Of a stretch of DNA of 64,000 nt, positions 45,114 to 55,715 are shown one piece after another. How positions within the stretch are numbered: position 1 is the first letter of the stretch; each line of letters starts with the position of its first letter. This stretch comes from Cephalotrichum gorgonifer. Taxonomy: Eukaryota > Ascomycota > Sordariomycetes > Microascales > Microascaceae. The stretch spans positions 496,001-560,000 of the forward strand of contig ONZQ02000010.1 in NCBI GenBank assembly GCA_900312665.1. The letters are read 5' to 3'. Position numbers and translations under genes: made by a program. Below the pieces are notes generated by a model that worked only from the letters and a program-made list of their open reading frames with translations, ran no database searches and was not told the origin of the DNA.

Positions 45114-46030
45114 CTTGAGAGACAGGCAGCTTTTCGATTTCCAGTAATGGGAGCAAGCTTGTGGCCTATTGAGCGTGCTAGAGCGGGGGTGCCACAGATA
45201 TATATAGCTATATCTGGACGGAGTGCCAACAAATACGCGTATTCGCTGGTCAGGTTGTCGAGCAATGGTGACGTGATGTTCTGAATTGTGGGTCGGGGAG
45301 TGGCATTAAACGAGGAAAGCGATGTGCGTATGTTCCACGGCGGCTTCGCATTGGTCCTTGGTGGCTCCGAGTTCGCGTTCGTCGTATTCCCCCCACACTC
45401 TTTGCGAGAGAGCTCTCCACCAATTTAGCTTTCCGAGTCTGCCGGTTCGAGGTGTGGATGTTGTCATTGCTTACGGAAGCACCCCGCATTGCACCGCCAC
45501 GCGAGGTGTTGATGTGGCTGGTGATCCTGTCTTCAGCCAGGAAATCATCCCTGAGATGGTGGCGCATGAGATGCTACCATAATCCTCTGGGACTTGCCAC
45601 GTGAGGGTGAGCTTCTGGAAGTCGCCGTGCTATGAAGCGTGGTGTGGGGTTAATGGGGGACTTTTGCCTTGCGAGAGAGAATTTGAAGACGCTGGGACTG
45701 GACATGGTGGTCCCAAACTTCAACAACTCGAAACCAGTCCAATTCCTAGTGAGCCGAAGGAGCGAGGACCAAGGTAACTCGTCTTGGAGAGAAGGAAGAA
45801 AGCAAATCGTCTCAGATTGCTGAACAGAACTCTCACCTAGAGACAAGTATGGCGGCACATGTATTAAGGAGAGCACATCCGCATTCGGTTCTACGGCGAA
45901 TTTCAACGTCGGCAATCTCAAAGTCGCGCTCCGGAGAGGACAAGAAAATACGGCATTGGTACCGAAAACTACAACTAGACTGGAACCCAATCTTAACTCA
46001 GGACGATGAGCGGCAGCTCAAGTGCCGCCC
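45114..46030. other. intergenic, no supported gene
   Basis: 917 bases between the fasciclin gene and the 3' end of the Argonaute relic. A 138-codon minus frame (45574-45990) has no recognisable family and no continuation of Argonaute. Confidence 0.5.
45196..45217. promoter_or_regulatory. TATA-containing near palindrome upstream of fasciclin gene
   Basis: cagatatatatagctatatctg is almost self-complementary around AGCT and contains TATATA. It sits about 83-104 bases upstream of the ATG at 45113. Likely core promoter; role of the symmetry unknown. Confidence 0.45.
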
Positions 46031-46586
46031 TCAGATATAAAACATGCTATTCCTCAGTTTTGGGTGAGCCTCCACGGCCCCGCTCCCAATCACCCGCCCT
46101 TGTCCGGCGCCTCCAGCAACCGATCCAGCCGTAGAAGGTTCCGGCGTGGCATCGAACTCGTCCTTCAGATACAGCCTCCCACGCTCGCAGAGGATATCCG
46201 CATAATACACGGGCGCGCAGATGCTCACGGCCTTCGTCGCCCGGCCGTACGTGTAGCAGAGCGCCTGGCACAGGCTCTCTACTACGTCGGAGATGTTTCG
46301 GTGACCCGGGGGCAGGGGGACGCCCTTCTTGTACCGGTGGCGGAATATTTCGTCCAAGATGACAATGTAGTGCGCCGGCCTCGCGGTCCCCTGGATCGCC
46401 GTGTGAGGCTGGAGGAAGAAGTCCGAGGTCGAAGCCTCCGTGATGCCGCGGTCGACGACGGTTCCGGCCGGTGCGTTAGAGCCTCGATCTGCGTCTTCCG
46501 TGGTAGTGGGATAAAAGCGTGTGTGATGACGCTTACCGACGACAATGATCGTTATTCGTGGGAGCCCGGCCTTCTGATCGACTGGG
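46031..46586 (-). pseudogene. Argonaute fragment: C-terminal part of PIWI
   Basis: The minus-strand frame begins PVDQKAGLPRITIIVVGKRH and continues with TRFYPT, GTVVDRGITEAS, DFFLQPHTAIQGTARPAHYI and VILDEIFRHRYK. It ends YAGRATKAVSI..APVYYADILC-like text and KLRNSMFYI, then stop at 46031, the standard Argonaute C-terminus. The catalytic His (in RPAHY) is present. In intact Argonautes this block directly follows CKEVYP, but here CKEVYP lies at the far end of the neighbouring block on the opposite strand. The first base of its frame completes the Pro codon split by the inversion junction. Confidence 0.85.
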
Positions 46587-47431
46587 GGATCCAAAGTCCC
46601 AGTCCGCGCCGGAGGCTGGAACATGACAGAGGTGAAGTTCAACGCAGCAGGCGCCTTGAAGAAGTGGTCATACCTCACTGTCTCGCACCCGAGTTCGCCG
46701 CACGCGTACGATTTTGTGGACCCCATTGGCGTGATCTTGAAGTTCGCCGACGTCTTGAAGCGGTGCAGCATCACAGTGGGACAACCCCTCGCCGGAAAAA
46801 GACTCACCACGGATAATCCGGATGACCCTAGACTCGAGGCTATGCTAAAGGGCGCGGCTGGAAGCCTCGACCTCCTTCTAATCATCCTACCCACCAGCAA
46901 TTCTCAGCTGTACCATCCCATCAAGACCTGCGGAGACACGAAGTTTGGTATCCACACCATATGCGTCGTGGCGGAAAAGCTGGCGAAGGAGAGGGGCCAA
47001 GATCAGTACTTCAACAACGTCGCTCTGAAGCTCAACCTCAAGCTCAGCGGACGGAATCAGCTCGTTGACAGCACCAGACTTGGTATCATTAATGAGGATA
47101 AGACGATGGTTGTCGGGGTTGATGTCACGCACCCCTCGCCCGGATCGAGCCGCACGGCACCTAGCATAGCTGGGATGGTTGCCAGTATTGACAGGTATGT
47201 CTCTCAGTGGCCAGGCGTGCTCCGAATCCAATCCGAGGCTCTACAAGAGATGGTATCGGACATGAAGGATATGCTCAAATCGAGACTGCGGCTATGGAAA
47301 GAGCTTAGAGGGCACAAGGTCCTGCCCGAGAATATCCTGGTGTACCGAGATGGTGTGTCGGAGGGTCAGTATCAGAAGGTCCTCGACGAAGAACTGCCCT
47401 TGTTCCGGGCGGCCTGCAAAGAGGTGTACCC
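46587..47431 (+). pseudogene. Argonaute fragment: inverted MID and most of PIWI
   Basis: The plus-strand frame contains GSKVPVRAGGWNMTEVKFNA, LLLIILPTSNSQLYHPIK, GDTKFGIHTICVVAEKL, the catalytic Asp in MVVGVDVTHPSPGS, the Glu-finger helix EALQEMVSDMKDML and the second Asp in VYRDGVSEGQY. It ends RAACKEVYP. This is the MID domain plus about two thirds of PIWI, uninterrupted by introns or stops. The block is 845 bases (281 codons plus 2 bases). Reading it on the minus strand instead would join it in frame to both flanks: LYH before GSK, and VYP before PVDQK. It is thus an inversion of an otherwise well-kept reading frame. The plus-strand copy has no promoter or upstream exon. Confidence 0.85.
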
Positions 47432-47850
47432 GTGATACAGGACGTTAGGCCCGGGGAGTACGCGCCCTGAGACTTTGAGCAAACTTTTGGCTACGGAGAT
47501 CCCGAACTGGCTCTATATACGTAATTTCAGTGATCTTGAAGCATTAAAAATATCCCAAGGGTGCAGAGACTCCTCGGCCACGTACCAAATGAGGGTTTGT
47601 ACTGGCGGTCAATCCGGAAGTATCCAGCCCCTCTCCCAGGATGGATTCGGCATCCATCCAGGGCTTTCTAACTGCAAATTTGATCATGTTCTGCGTCTGC
47701 CACGGGCTCAGTTTTGTCATGGCGTTCTGTCCGGGAACTACGCTGCAAACTTCGGGAGGCAGGTAGCACGGGTTCTCTCGCGTGCCAGCATTCACGACCG
47801 GGAGGTTCGGGTAGGCGATGGGCCGATACGCTGCGTTGAAAAAGAAATAA
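47432..47850 (-). pseudogene. Argonaute fragment: end of PAZ and linker 2
   Basis: Exon 47850-47586 reads FNAAYRPIAYPNLPVVNAGT, ENPCYLPPEVCSVVPGQ, KLSPWQTQNMIKFAVRKPW and ESILGEGLDTSG. A clean intron 47585-47513 (gtacgt...atatag) leads to exon 47512-47432, SQFGISVAKSLLKVSGRVLP then GPNVLYH. This is the tail of PAZ and linker L2 of a QDE-2-like Argonaute. The frame runs without stop to the inversion breakpoint. The N domain, linker 1 and most of PAZ are absent. Upstream sequence is instead the HNH_2 fragment. Confidence 0.8.
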
Positions 47851-47889
47851 CCGCCAGTCTTCGGTTGTAGCAGCAGGAATCCGGCCATC

Positions 47890-48464
47890 CTGTTGCACGC
47901 GGCCATTTTCAAGCTCGCCTACATCCACGTTGCCGGTTAAAACGCAGCAGCAGCCGTCCCTTTGTAAGCACAGCTCCTTTAGCGTGTGCTGCGCATGCCT
48001 CGAAGACGAGTCGATCATAGCAGCCAATGATTCAATGTCGCGTTCGGCTCCGGGCGTCGGGGAGGGAGAGATATGTGGAGGAGAACGACCGAGTTGCACT
48101 TTCGGGAATAAGGGAGAAAACAAATTAGCTACGCCCATCCTGCTATTGACAGAAGAAACGTACCCGGCTTGAGTATCGCGTCGGTCAAGAAGTCGGCAAG
48201 CGCCCGAGATTTGGCGCGGTTCCCTCGGAAAGACACGATTTCTCTCATCAAGGTAATCCTGCCCGCCATGGGAAGATACTGGACAAATTATTCCAAAACT
48301 CCCCTCTTGTTGTCAGGGTTGGGCTCTGGGCGGAGTTCCATCAGGAGACGGGTGGCTTGGTCCTGGAGATCAATATATTCAGATATATCTGACGCAGACG
48401 ACGGCAATTCTTCGTCGAGGGTGGTTGTATCAGGAAGTAGAGGAATCGAGGCCGGAGTCGACAT
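47890..48464 (-). pseudogene. fungal HNH_2-family protein, truncated and with nonsense codon
   Basis: The ATG at 48464 opens MSTPASIPLLPDTTTLDEEL and continues to LRPEPNPDNKRGVLE. There a TAA (48290-48288) interrupts the frame, which goes on as FVQYLPMAGRITLMREIV and ALADFLTDAILKP. An intron 48163-48099 follows, then SPSPTPGAERDIESLAAMID, LKELCLQRDGCCCVLTGN and VDVGELENG. This is the usual lead-in of large fungal HNH_2 (PF13391) proteins: helical N-region, disordered Pro/Ser linker, then the first HNH strand with the RDG..C..TG motif. The catalytic AAHIIP part never appears. Homology stops near 47890 and Argonaute starts near 47850. Confidence 0.6.
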
Positions 48465-49312
48465 GGTGGCTAGACGTGGAGTTTTAGTCTGAAGTATTGA
48501 GAAGATAATCTAGGTATAGAAGAGTCGGAGTTGGGAAAGACAGAACACGTGATGGGAGGAGGATTCGCACAGGAAAGTGTGGGTTTATTCCGGGGAGGCA
48601 GGCGGCGTGGCTATTCAATTCTCTCGCGCTTAACTCTCTGGCTTGCTCCTTCATCGTTCGTAGTTTTCTCCGCATTCATAGCATCATATCATGCTCCTAG
48701 GGGTTAGCCTCGCGACGCGGAGGGACGCGGGCCAGCGCTTTGCTTGTGGATGTTGTACTAGAATAACTGAATCTTGCCAGACTCTAGACAGAAAATCAAA
48801 TTCGAATGGCTGCTTGGGCTGAAATGAGAGAGGTACTAAAAGCCTTGGTAGAAAACACATAAGTATATGCGCCATTAAAGACAGGTAAATCACTCTGGAA
48901 GAATATTGGGGTGATGGATGCCCCGTCAGTCAGACAGGGTCAGCCGCACTTAACGTTCGGCGAAAAAAGGTCGGAGGGATAACTCTTTAGTATGTTTCAG
49001 AGATAAGCGGCTTCTGAGCTACAAGTTCGTCCTCCTCTGCCCGCGGATAATGCTCTGGTCTCTTTTGGCCTGGGGCACCGCTGGGAGATGTTGATAGTAT
49101 GAGACATTTTCACAAGGCCATAGGAGAGAATGGTGGAAAGCAGATGCTGTCATGGGCGCCTAAGCCATTCTCTTGGAACATTAGGTCACGTTGAGAGTAT
49201 TTACACGTCTGTAACTCGGAAGTTGAGCTTATTCTATAGTCTATGTCATGAAATACTCGTCTAGTTCGTCTCTACCGACGACCTGGATCTCTGAGGGTCA
49301 CTTAAAGACCTA
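48465..49312. other. intergenic, no supported gene
   Basis: 848 bases between the HNH_2 relic and the alcohol dehydrogenase 3' end, with short frames only. Confidence 0.5.
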
Positions 49313-50558
49313 TCAGATCTTCGATGCCCCCGCGTGCTTCCCGTTGACCAGTACATATCGATACCGAGCCTTTCCTGCCTCCATATCCACAACTGCTTGG
49401 TTGGCATCACTAAGTGGCCTCGTCTCTACCCAGGGCTTGATCTTCTTATCAGCAGCGAGCTGCAACATCTCCCTGATGTCACCGGGGGACCCGATTAAGC
49501 TGCCACCGATCTTGATGCGGGATGCAATGAGCGTGAATGCGTTCACTGGAGGCAGATTCCCCCCATCAGGCGCGCTGAAATCATAACTGTTAGTATCGCC
49601 ATAACAATTAAGGAAGAAGAGTTTATGGAGAGAGGAGAGGACAACATACCCAACCTGAATCAGGTCGCCCCCGACCTTGAGAAGAGATAGGTAGCCGGAT
49701 AGAGGCATCTTCTCGCTCGATACCGTGCTTATGATCAGGTCGATAGATCGCTGGTTCTCCTTTATCCAATCCTGGTCGTCATCCGTGGCGACGTACTTGT
49801 CTGCCCCGAGAGCAAGAACCTCGTCCCTCTTCGATGCCTTTCGGGATATCCCGATGACCTTATCAGCACCCATGGCCTTCGCGAATAGCACACCGAAATG
49901 TCCCAGGCCACCGACGCCCACGATCCCGACAGTCTTTCCCGGCCCGCAGCCGTTGTTCCGCAGGGGCGCGTACATCGTGACGCCAGCACACAGCATAGGC
50001 GCCGCATACTCCGACGGGATGCCGTCGGGGATTTTGACAACGAAGCGGTAGTCCGTGCGGTTGTAGTCAGAGTAGCCGCCGTACGAGTTCCCCTCGCCAT
50101 CGGGATAGACAGCGTTGTACGTGTCGACGCGGCCGCTTTGGCAGTAGTTCTCGCGTCCTGTCGAGCAGTCCAGGCAGCTCGGTAGCAAGCAGCTCCTGGC
50201 CTGCGCGCCAACCCCGACACGGTCACCGACCTGGATGCCCTTCACGTTCTTTCCTGCCCGGACTACTATTCCGACGATCTCGTGGCCGACGCAGCATGCT
50301 ATTGGAGGTTAGGTAGGTTAGCTCTGGAAGTAGGTGTGGAGATGAAGGAGCTGGTGTTGGTTACTTACGATATTTGGTCTCGCCCCAGCCCGACGCCAGA
50401 GTGTGGAGATCCGAGCCGCAGATTCCACTGTGTGTGATCTTGATATCAACGTCGTTCTCGGTCCACTTCTTCGGCTCGAAGTTGTCCCACTTCATCTGTC
50501 CCTTGACAGACTCTGGGGAGTAACCCAACCACCCCTGGAACTTATAGTCTGTAGCCAT
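49313..50558 (-). CDS. zinc-type NADP(H) alcohol dehydrogenase (cinnamyl/ADH6-like)
   Basis: Three exons, 50558-50369, 50298-49650 and 49574-49313, give 366 residues. Catalytic zinc ligands appear in HSGICGSDLHTL and CCVGHEIVGIV. The structural zinc lobe is SCLLPSCLDCSTGRENYC, and the cofactor loop is GIVGVGGLGHFGVLFAKAMG, followed by SRKASKRDE, whose basic residues fit NADP preference. The C-terminus has RIKIGGSLIGSPGDIREML. This is the cinnamyl-alcohol-dehydrogenase-like branch (yeast Adh6/Adh7), which reduces aldehydes in the cytosol. The last intron is 75 nt and in frame, so unspliced reading would insert 25 residues inside IQVGAPDGGN. All key residues are present, so it is probably active. 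Confidence 0.9.
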
Positions 50559-52862
50559 GGTGTCGATTATCCGGCTTGTGTAAGTAGATGACTAGTTGCT
50601 GTATTGGGCTTGTCGTGGTGCTTTATGTGTCGTGCGGATGAAGCTTAGCAGAGCGGGCTATAGTTTGGAGCGATCGATGGAATCTTCCCTTTATAAACAC
50701 CACCGACGAAAACCGGCCCCGGAGGATCCGCCACGGATAGCGGGTTACCCTGCCAGAGATCCACACGAAGCAGAACGCCTCCATTAGTGGCGAGGTTGCC
50801 ATAGCTACAAAAGAATTTCTCATACGCGTAAACTAAGATAGACACTCTTGACTGACCTCGGCACTTTCGAGTGAAAAGATAAAACTACGAGAAGCTAGTG
50901 GACTAGCTTCAGGTTTACTTACAAATACCGTAGTTGAAAGAAGGTGCTGATAGGGGAAGCTCCGGCATGAGTCCACATGGCACGGACGCTAATGTTGCAT
51001 GTTGCACTAGTAGGGCTCAAGGTCTATGTTGTCATGACGCAGCTGGGCTTGCCACCAGTCCTGATGTGGAGACCACCAAAATCTCAAGACCGGCTTCACC
51101 GATGACCCGGAGTTTAGGCTTCTTCTACACGTGGCTCCGGTAGTTAAGTCCGGATGCTAATGTCAAGAACGCCGACAACGACCATTTCTCGGTATTATTA
51201 AGCGCGCTAGAATACCTGCGAAAGGGGTATATTGCGGGACGAACTCCACTCTCTGCAGCAGGTGGGTCAAGTGTGTTTCGTTGGATGTCGGGAAAGTCGG
51301 AGTATTACAGAGTAGCTGCTCGCCGTTTGGGGGAGGAGTAATAGGTATGCACCTTCAACCTTCAGTCCAACTTCATACCGCCCTCAAAAGCCTCATGCCC
51401 TTTCTGATAGGCTAAAACGGTAGCCGGCATACTTGGCTTTCCTGTAAGTTTGTTTAAGAAGGTAGTGTATTCGTAGAGACTAGAGCAAGGGGCAATGCCC
51501 CTACCAGCTTGAAGGTTACGTAGAGGGATGTCTATATTCCATATGTAGACCTGAATGGCGCTCTGGCCGAATTATGTGCTATGTGGGTGTTCCAGTGGAG
51601 CCATGTGGAGTTGGTCAACCCACACCAGGGAGTGGAGCGGATCTAGTTCATCTGTATTACAAATACATGTAAAGATCCAGGGTTCTACCGAATTCTATTT
51701 GTTTAATGATCCAAGATCCTGCAGGAGGGGAAACGGTAAACGGTGAGACTATCACCACGTCTTCTTCCTGCCTTGCACGAGCGCCAATGGATAGGTAAAT
51801 TTCCTACCATGACACTAACTTTACTCGCGATATCAAATTGGCTGGTTCCCCTAACGATACGTAATGTTGTTCTTACCCTCCTCACATAGACAGTCTTCTA
51901 TAATCTGTATGCCCTCCTTATAATCCGGGCCGGCGGCCTTGACAGGTTGGCGAGGAGGCGGGATGTGGAGGCTGCGGGACGCAGAACGGGTCCTGGGTCA
52001 GCGCGATTTAGATGCAGAAACGCCATAGAACTGACATCTTGGCCATATATCCGAAACGGTGTCAATTATAAAAGTTCTCCTCCTCTTGATAGCATGAAGG
52101 TCTCGTCTCCGTAGTTCTCGTATGCCGCGCCGTTTGCTGTGGTGTATTCAGCGGTGGCCTCCATGTAACTCCGTGTAAGATGGCCTAGTGCCAGGTGGTG
52201 GCTATTTGCACTATCCTGGGCACCATCCGATCACGGACCTGACAGTGTTAATCCGATACTGATACTATATAGCTATTGTCGACGGGAACTGCCTGCGGGG
52301 AGCAAATTAGAGTTTCCCAAGCCGGTGCTTTTGTTCCCACACGCTTCAATTAACCGTATTAACACTGGAGTGAGAGCCCCAGATATAGACGCCAAATGCA
52401 CCTGAGAAACGATATTGCGAAGTGTATTCTTTTGGCCCAAAAGGGCCCTTGGCAGGCGAATAGATCTAGGCAGTAAGATAATAATTGGTTTTAAATAAAT
52501 TCGTTCAAACAATTTAACACATGCCCTTATTAAGGGGAAGACGATTGATTCTGTTGCTGGGAGTATAGGTTATTCGTAACCAACATAGGAGCTCTCGGTC
52601 TCCTCCTTACTCCGAGCAACTCGATAGGTCGTAATTGTTGCGTCCAAAGGCGTCATTGGGCGAGTTCTTCGGTAGTCGGCCGGATCCTGCCTGGTATCCA
52701 AACTTGGCTTGGTGCCGATACACCCGAATTTTCCCACACCGCCACCCATCCTCTTGTAACTAGCTTTTCGGGCACGTTTTCGGAGCCTTGACTCACACGG
52801 AGGCAAAGGCAGCGGATTTTCTTCCGACAACTCATCACCAACCCCCGCCAGACATTCACGAT
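50559..52862. other. divergent intergenic region, no supported gene
   Basis: 2.3 kb with the promoters of the alcohol dehydrogenase (-) and the MFS gene (+). Only short frames; no repeat recognised. Confidence 0.5.
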
Positions 52863-54299
52863 ATGGCCAATTTACTCAATCGGCTACCCTCACTCAGCTG
52901 GCTGTACAAGATATCGGGACTCGCGTCCCTGTATAATACCGGCCGAGATGCCTGGCTTATTATTATATGCCGCACGTGCCGCATGTTCGCCTTCGGTGCC
53001 GTCTCCCTCATAATCGCCCTCTTCTTCGCCGAGCTTGGCTTCTCCGATTTCCGGATCGGCCTGTTCATGAGCCTGACCCTTCTAGGCGATGTTGTGCTCG
53101 GCGTGTTAGTCACCCTAATGGCCGATGGGCTCGGCCGCCGCCGGGTTATCTTGGCGGGCGGGATGCTTATGGCCATTTCGGGTGCCGTGTTTTACACATT
53201 TGAGAACTTCTGGATACTGCTCATCGCGGCGACTGTGGGCGTCGTCAGTGCTGGAGGCGGCGACTTCGGGCCTTTCCGCGCGATTGAGGAGTCGATGCTA
53301 TCGCATATCACGACGCTGGATACGAGGGCGCATGTCTTGAGCTGGTATGTCACAGCCTCGAGTCTCGGCGCAGCGGTGGGCACCGAGGTGGCGGGGAGGT
53401 TCTTTGAGGTGCTGAGCAAACGCGAGGGGTGGAGCACCGTTGGCGTCTACCATGCGACCTTTTTGATTTACGTCATTATGGGCGGCTTGAACGTGGTCCT
53501 TGCTCTATCCTTAAGCAGCAAGTGTGAGATCTCGGACTCGGAAGAAAGCCCTGGCGAGTCAGCACAGCGCCTGCTTGACGAAGACGAGGAAGATATTCAC
53601 TCGGACCAGACATCCGCCTCAATGAAGCCGAAAAGTCGTTTCTCTCGGATCTCGTCGCCCACGCGCTCCGTCATGTACAAACTGTGGTTCCTCCTCACAA
53701 TCGACTCCCTGGCCGATGGAATGGTCTCACAGACCCTGACTAATTTCTTCCTCGCCCGCAAATTCGACCTGTCCAAGGCAGCACTCGGAGACATCATGTC
53801 GACGGCACTAGTCCTAGCCACGGTCTCCACGGTCTTCGCGGGACCCTTGGCACATCAAATCGGCCTACTTAACACTATGGTATTTACGCACCTACCATCC
53901 TCCGCAGCTGTCCTTCTATTCCCATTCCCCAGCGGACTGGTGCTTACTACTATGCTCCTGTACGTCCGTATGGGCCTAAACAACATGGACCAGGCGCCAA
54001 GGGCAGCATTTATCGCGGCGATAGTGAAGCCCGAGGAGCGGACGGCCGTCATGGGGATCACGAGCGCGCTACGGACGCTGTCGATGACGTTGGGTCCGTC
54101 CCTTACTGGAGGCCTGGCCGATAAAGGGAAGTTCTGGATTGCGTTCGTCCTTGCGGGCTCACTGAGGATCATGTACGACATGGGCTTGTGGGCCATGTTT
54201 GTCAACATGAGGTTACACGGCAATAAAGACATTGGTCCTGAGCCTGGTAGGCCAAGGAATTCAGGTGACGAAGAGGAGCCCGAACAGGTACCTTTGTAG
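52863..54299 (+). CDS. major facilitator superfamily transporter
   Basis: Single exon, 478 residues from the ATG at 52863; the frame is open a further 25 codons upstream, which read as a hydrophilic leader without conservation. About 12 hydrophobic segments are visible, with MFS loop motif ADGLGRRRVILAGG between TM2 and TM3. A central hydrophilic loop (about 235-285, acidic, DEDEEDIHSDQ) separates the halves, and a matching second-half stretch reads NMDQAPRAAFIAAIVKPEERTAVMG. This PRAAFIAA-KPEERT signature is seen in a group of fungal MFS proteins of unknown substrate. Plasma or vacuolar membrane. Not a sugar or allantoate type. No introns, unlike the other permease in this window. Confidence 0.85.
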   Translation: MANLLNRLPSLSWLYKISGLASLYNTGRDAWLIIICRTCRMFAFGAVSLIIALFFAELGFSDFRIGLFMSLTLLGDVVLGVLVTLMADGLGRRRVILAGGMLMAISGAVFYTFENFWILLIAATVGVVSAGGGDFGPFRAIEESMLSHITTLDTRAHVLSWYVTASSLGAAVGTEVAGRFFEVLSKREGWSTVGVYHATFLIYVIMGGLNVVLALSLSSKCEISDSEESPGESAQRLLDEDEEDIHSDQTSASMKPKSRFSRISSPTRSVMYKLWFLLTIDSLADGMVSQTLTNFFLARKFDLSKAALGDIMSTALVLATVSTVFAGPLAHQIGLLNTMVFTHLPSSAAVLLFPFPSGLVLTTMLLYVRMGLNNMDQAPRAAFIAAIVKPEERTAVMGITSALRTLSMTLGPSLTGGLADKGKFWIAFVLAGSLRIMYDMGLWAMFVNMRLHGNKDIGPEPGRPRNSGDEEEPEQVPL

Positions 54300-54781
54300 T
54301 CTAGAGTATGTGATTTCTATAGATATATATATATATTTTCAATCTGTTCCTTATCTAGCAATCAACCGGGTTTATTTGGTCAAAGTATCTCGTCGCCGAA
54401 GGAATCGGGAAGGACTCTAAAATTATAAGTATGGACACAAGAAGAAGGCCCAAAACCAGGATAATTAACGATCAGGGAGCGTAAGGGATAGATCGATTAA
54501 ACAGTAGATGAGCCGTTACTACCAGTCCTATGAGACAACGATCCGCCAAGCACCAGGACCTCAACGCTTCCACGGGGGCCGCTATATAATAGAAAGCAGT
54601 GTCAGTGCACGGGTGGCCGAACGCGAACTAGGGGAGGGGACCCAATCGAGTGCGGGGAGGGGGCCCAGCACTACTAATATTTAAGAACAATCTAAAGAGG
54701 AGAAATATATGAAGGGATGTGGGAAATACCCTAGATAGGCATAGCTTCACTATCATGCATGTCTTGACTGCTCAATGTTCC

Positions 54782-55104
54782 NNNNNNNNNNNNNNNNNNN
54801 NNNNNNNNNNNNNNNNNNNNNNNNNNNNNNNNNNNNNNNNNNNNNNNNNNNNNNNNNNNNNNNNNNNNNNNNNNNNNNNNNNNNNNNNNNNNNNNNNNNN
54901 NNNNNNNNNNNNNNNNNNNNNNNNNNNNNNNNNNNNNNNNNNNNNNNNNNNNNNNNNNNNNNNNNNNNNNNNNNNNNNNNNNNNNNNNNNNNNNNNNNNN
55001 NNNNNNNNNNNNNNNNNNNNNNNNNNNNNNNNNNNNNNNNNNNNNNNNNNNNNNNNNNNNNNNNNNNNNNNNNNNNNNNNNNNNNNNNNNNNNNNNNNNN
55101 NNNN
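54782..55104. other. assembly gap (323 N)
   Basis: Run of unknown bases. The sequence that follows is a C homopolymer-rich tract, a likely cause of the break. Confidence 0.95.
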
Positions 55105-55127
55105 CCCCGATTCCGCTGTAACCTGAA

Positions 55128-55196
55128 ACCCCCCCCCCCTACCCCCCCCCCCGGACCCCCCCGGGAACCCCCCCACCGACCCAGTCCCCAAGCCCC
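55128..55196 (+). repeat. C-rich low-complexity tract
   Basis: About 69 bases dominated by runs of seven or more C, broken by single A, T or GG. Base accuracy here is doubtful because it borders the gap. Confidence 0.8.
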
Positions 55197-55715
55197 CGGA
55201 TTTTGTGCCAGAGGATATATTGTTACTTATTCAAGTCATAATACTCAGTATAAGTATCGGTCGTCACACTCCCTTGTCTTCCACTGTCTATTGGAGCCAA
55301 GGCTAGTACATTTACAGTCGAGAACAGCTGTTGCTACCCTCGTTTGGGCAAGTTGGTTACGATGAGCGCTAGATGGAGGAGCCGTTGGCACCTACCACCT
55401 TCGGGTGGGTGTTACCCTGTTCCACAATATTCCCTGGGGGTTTCCGCCGGGGAGGCGAATGTTACATTCCTGTAAAACGATAGCTCACAAATCTCACAAA
55501 TCTTGGCAATGTAGACAAACTTGCTTCTTAACCGCCCAAGGCCAATTAATCTCCTTTGGTTGTCTTCTAATACTTCTCGGCACATCCCGCCCCCCAACCC
55601 TCCATCCCCTTCCACCCGCAAGACTATCCCCGTCTTTCGAAGAAGTCTCAAGTCTGCCTCATACTCTCACTCTACTACGCTTCCCGGACACGGATACAAC
55701 TTCTTTACAGCGGAG

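Larger units (their letters stand above)
54300..55715. other. intergenic with assembly gap, no supported gene
   Basis: Includes the 323-N gap at 54782-55104 and a C-rich tract directly after it. Otherwise only short frames. The end is the promoter of the methyltransferase gene. Confidence 0.5.

Noticed and set aside
45574..45990. 138-codon minus frame downstream of the Argonaute relic
   Set aside because: Does not match any missing Argonaute domain and shows no other family.
54719..55365. Frames spanning the 323-N gap
   Set aside because: Artefacts of translating unknown bases.
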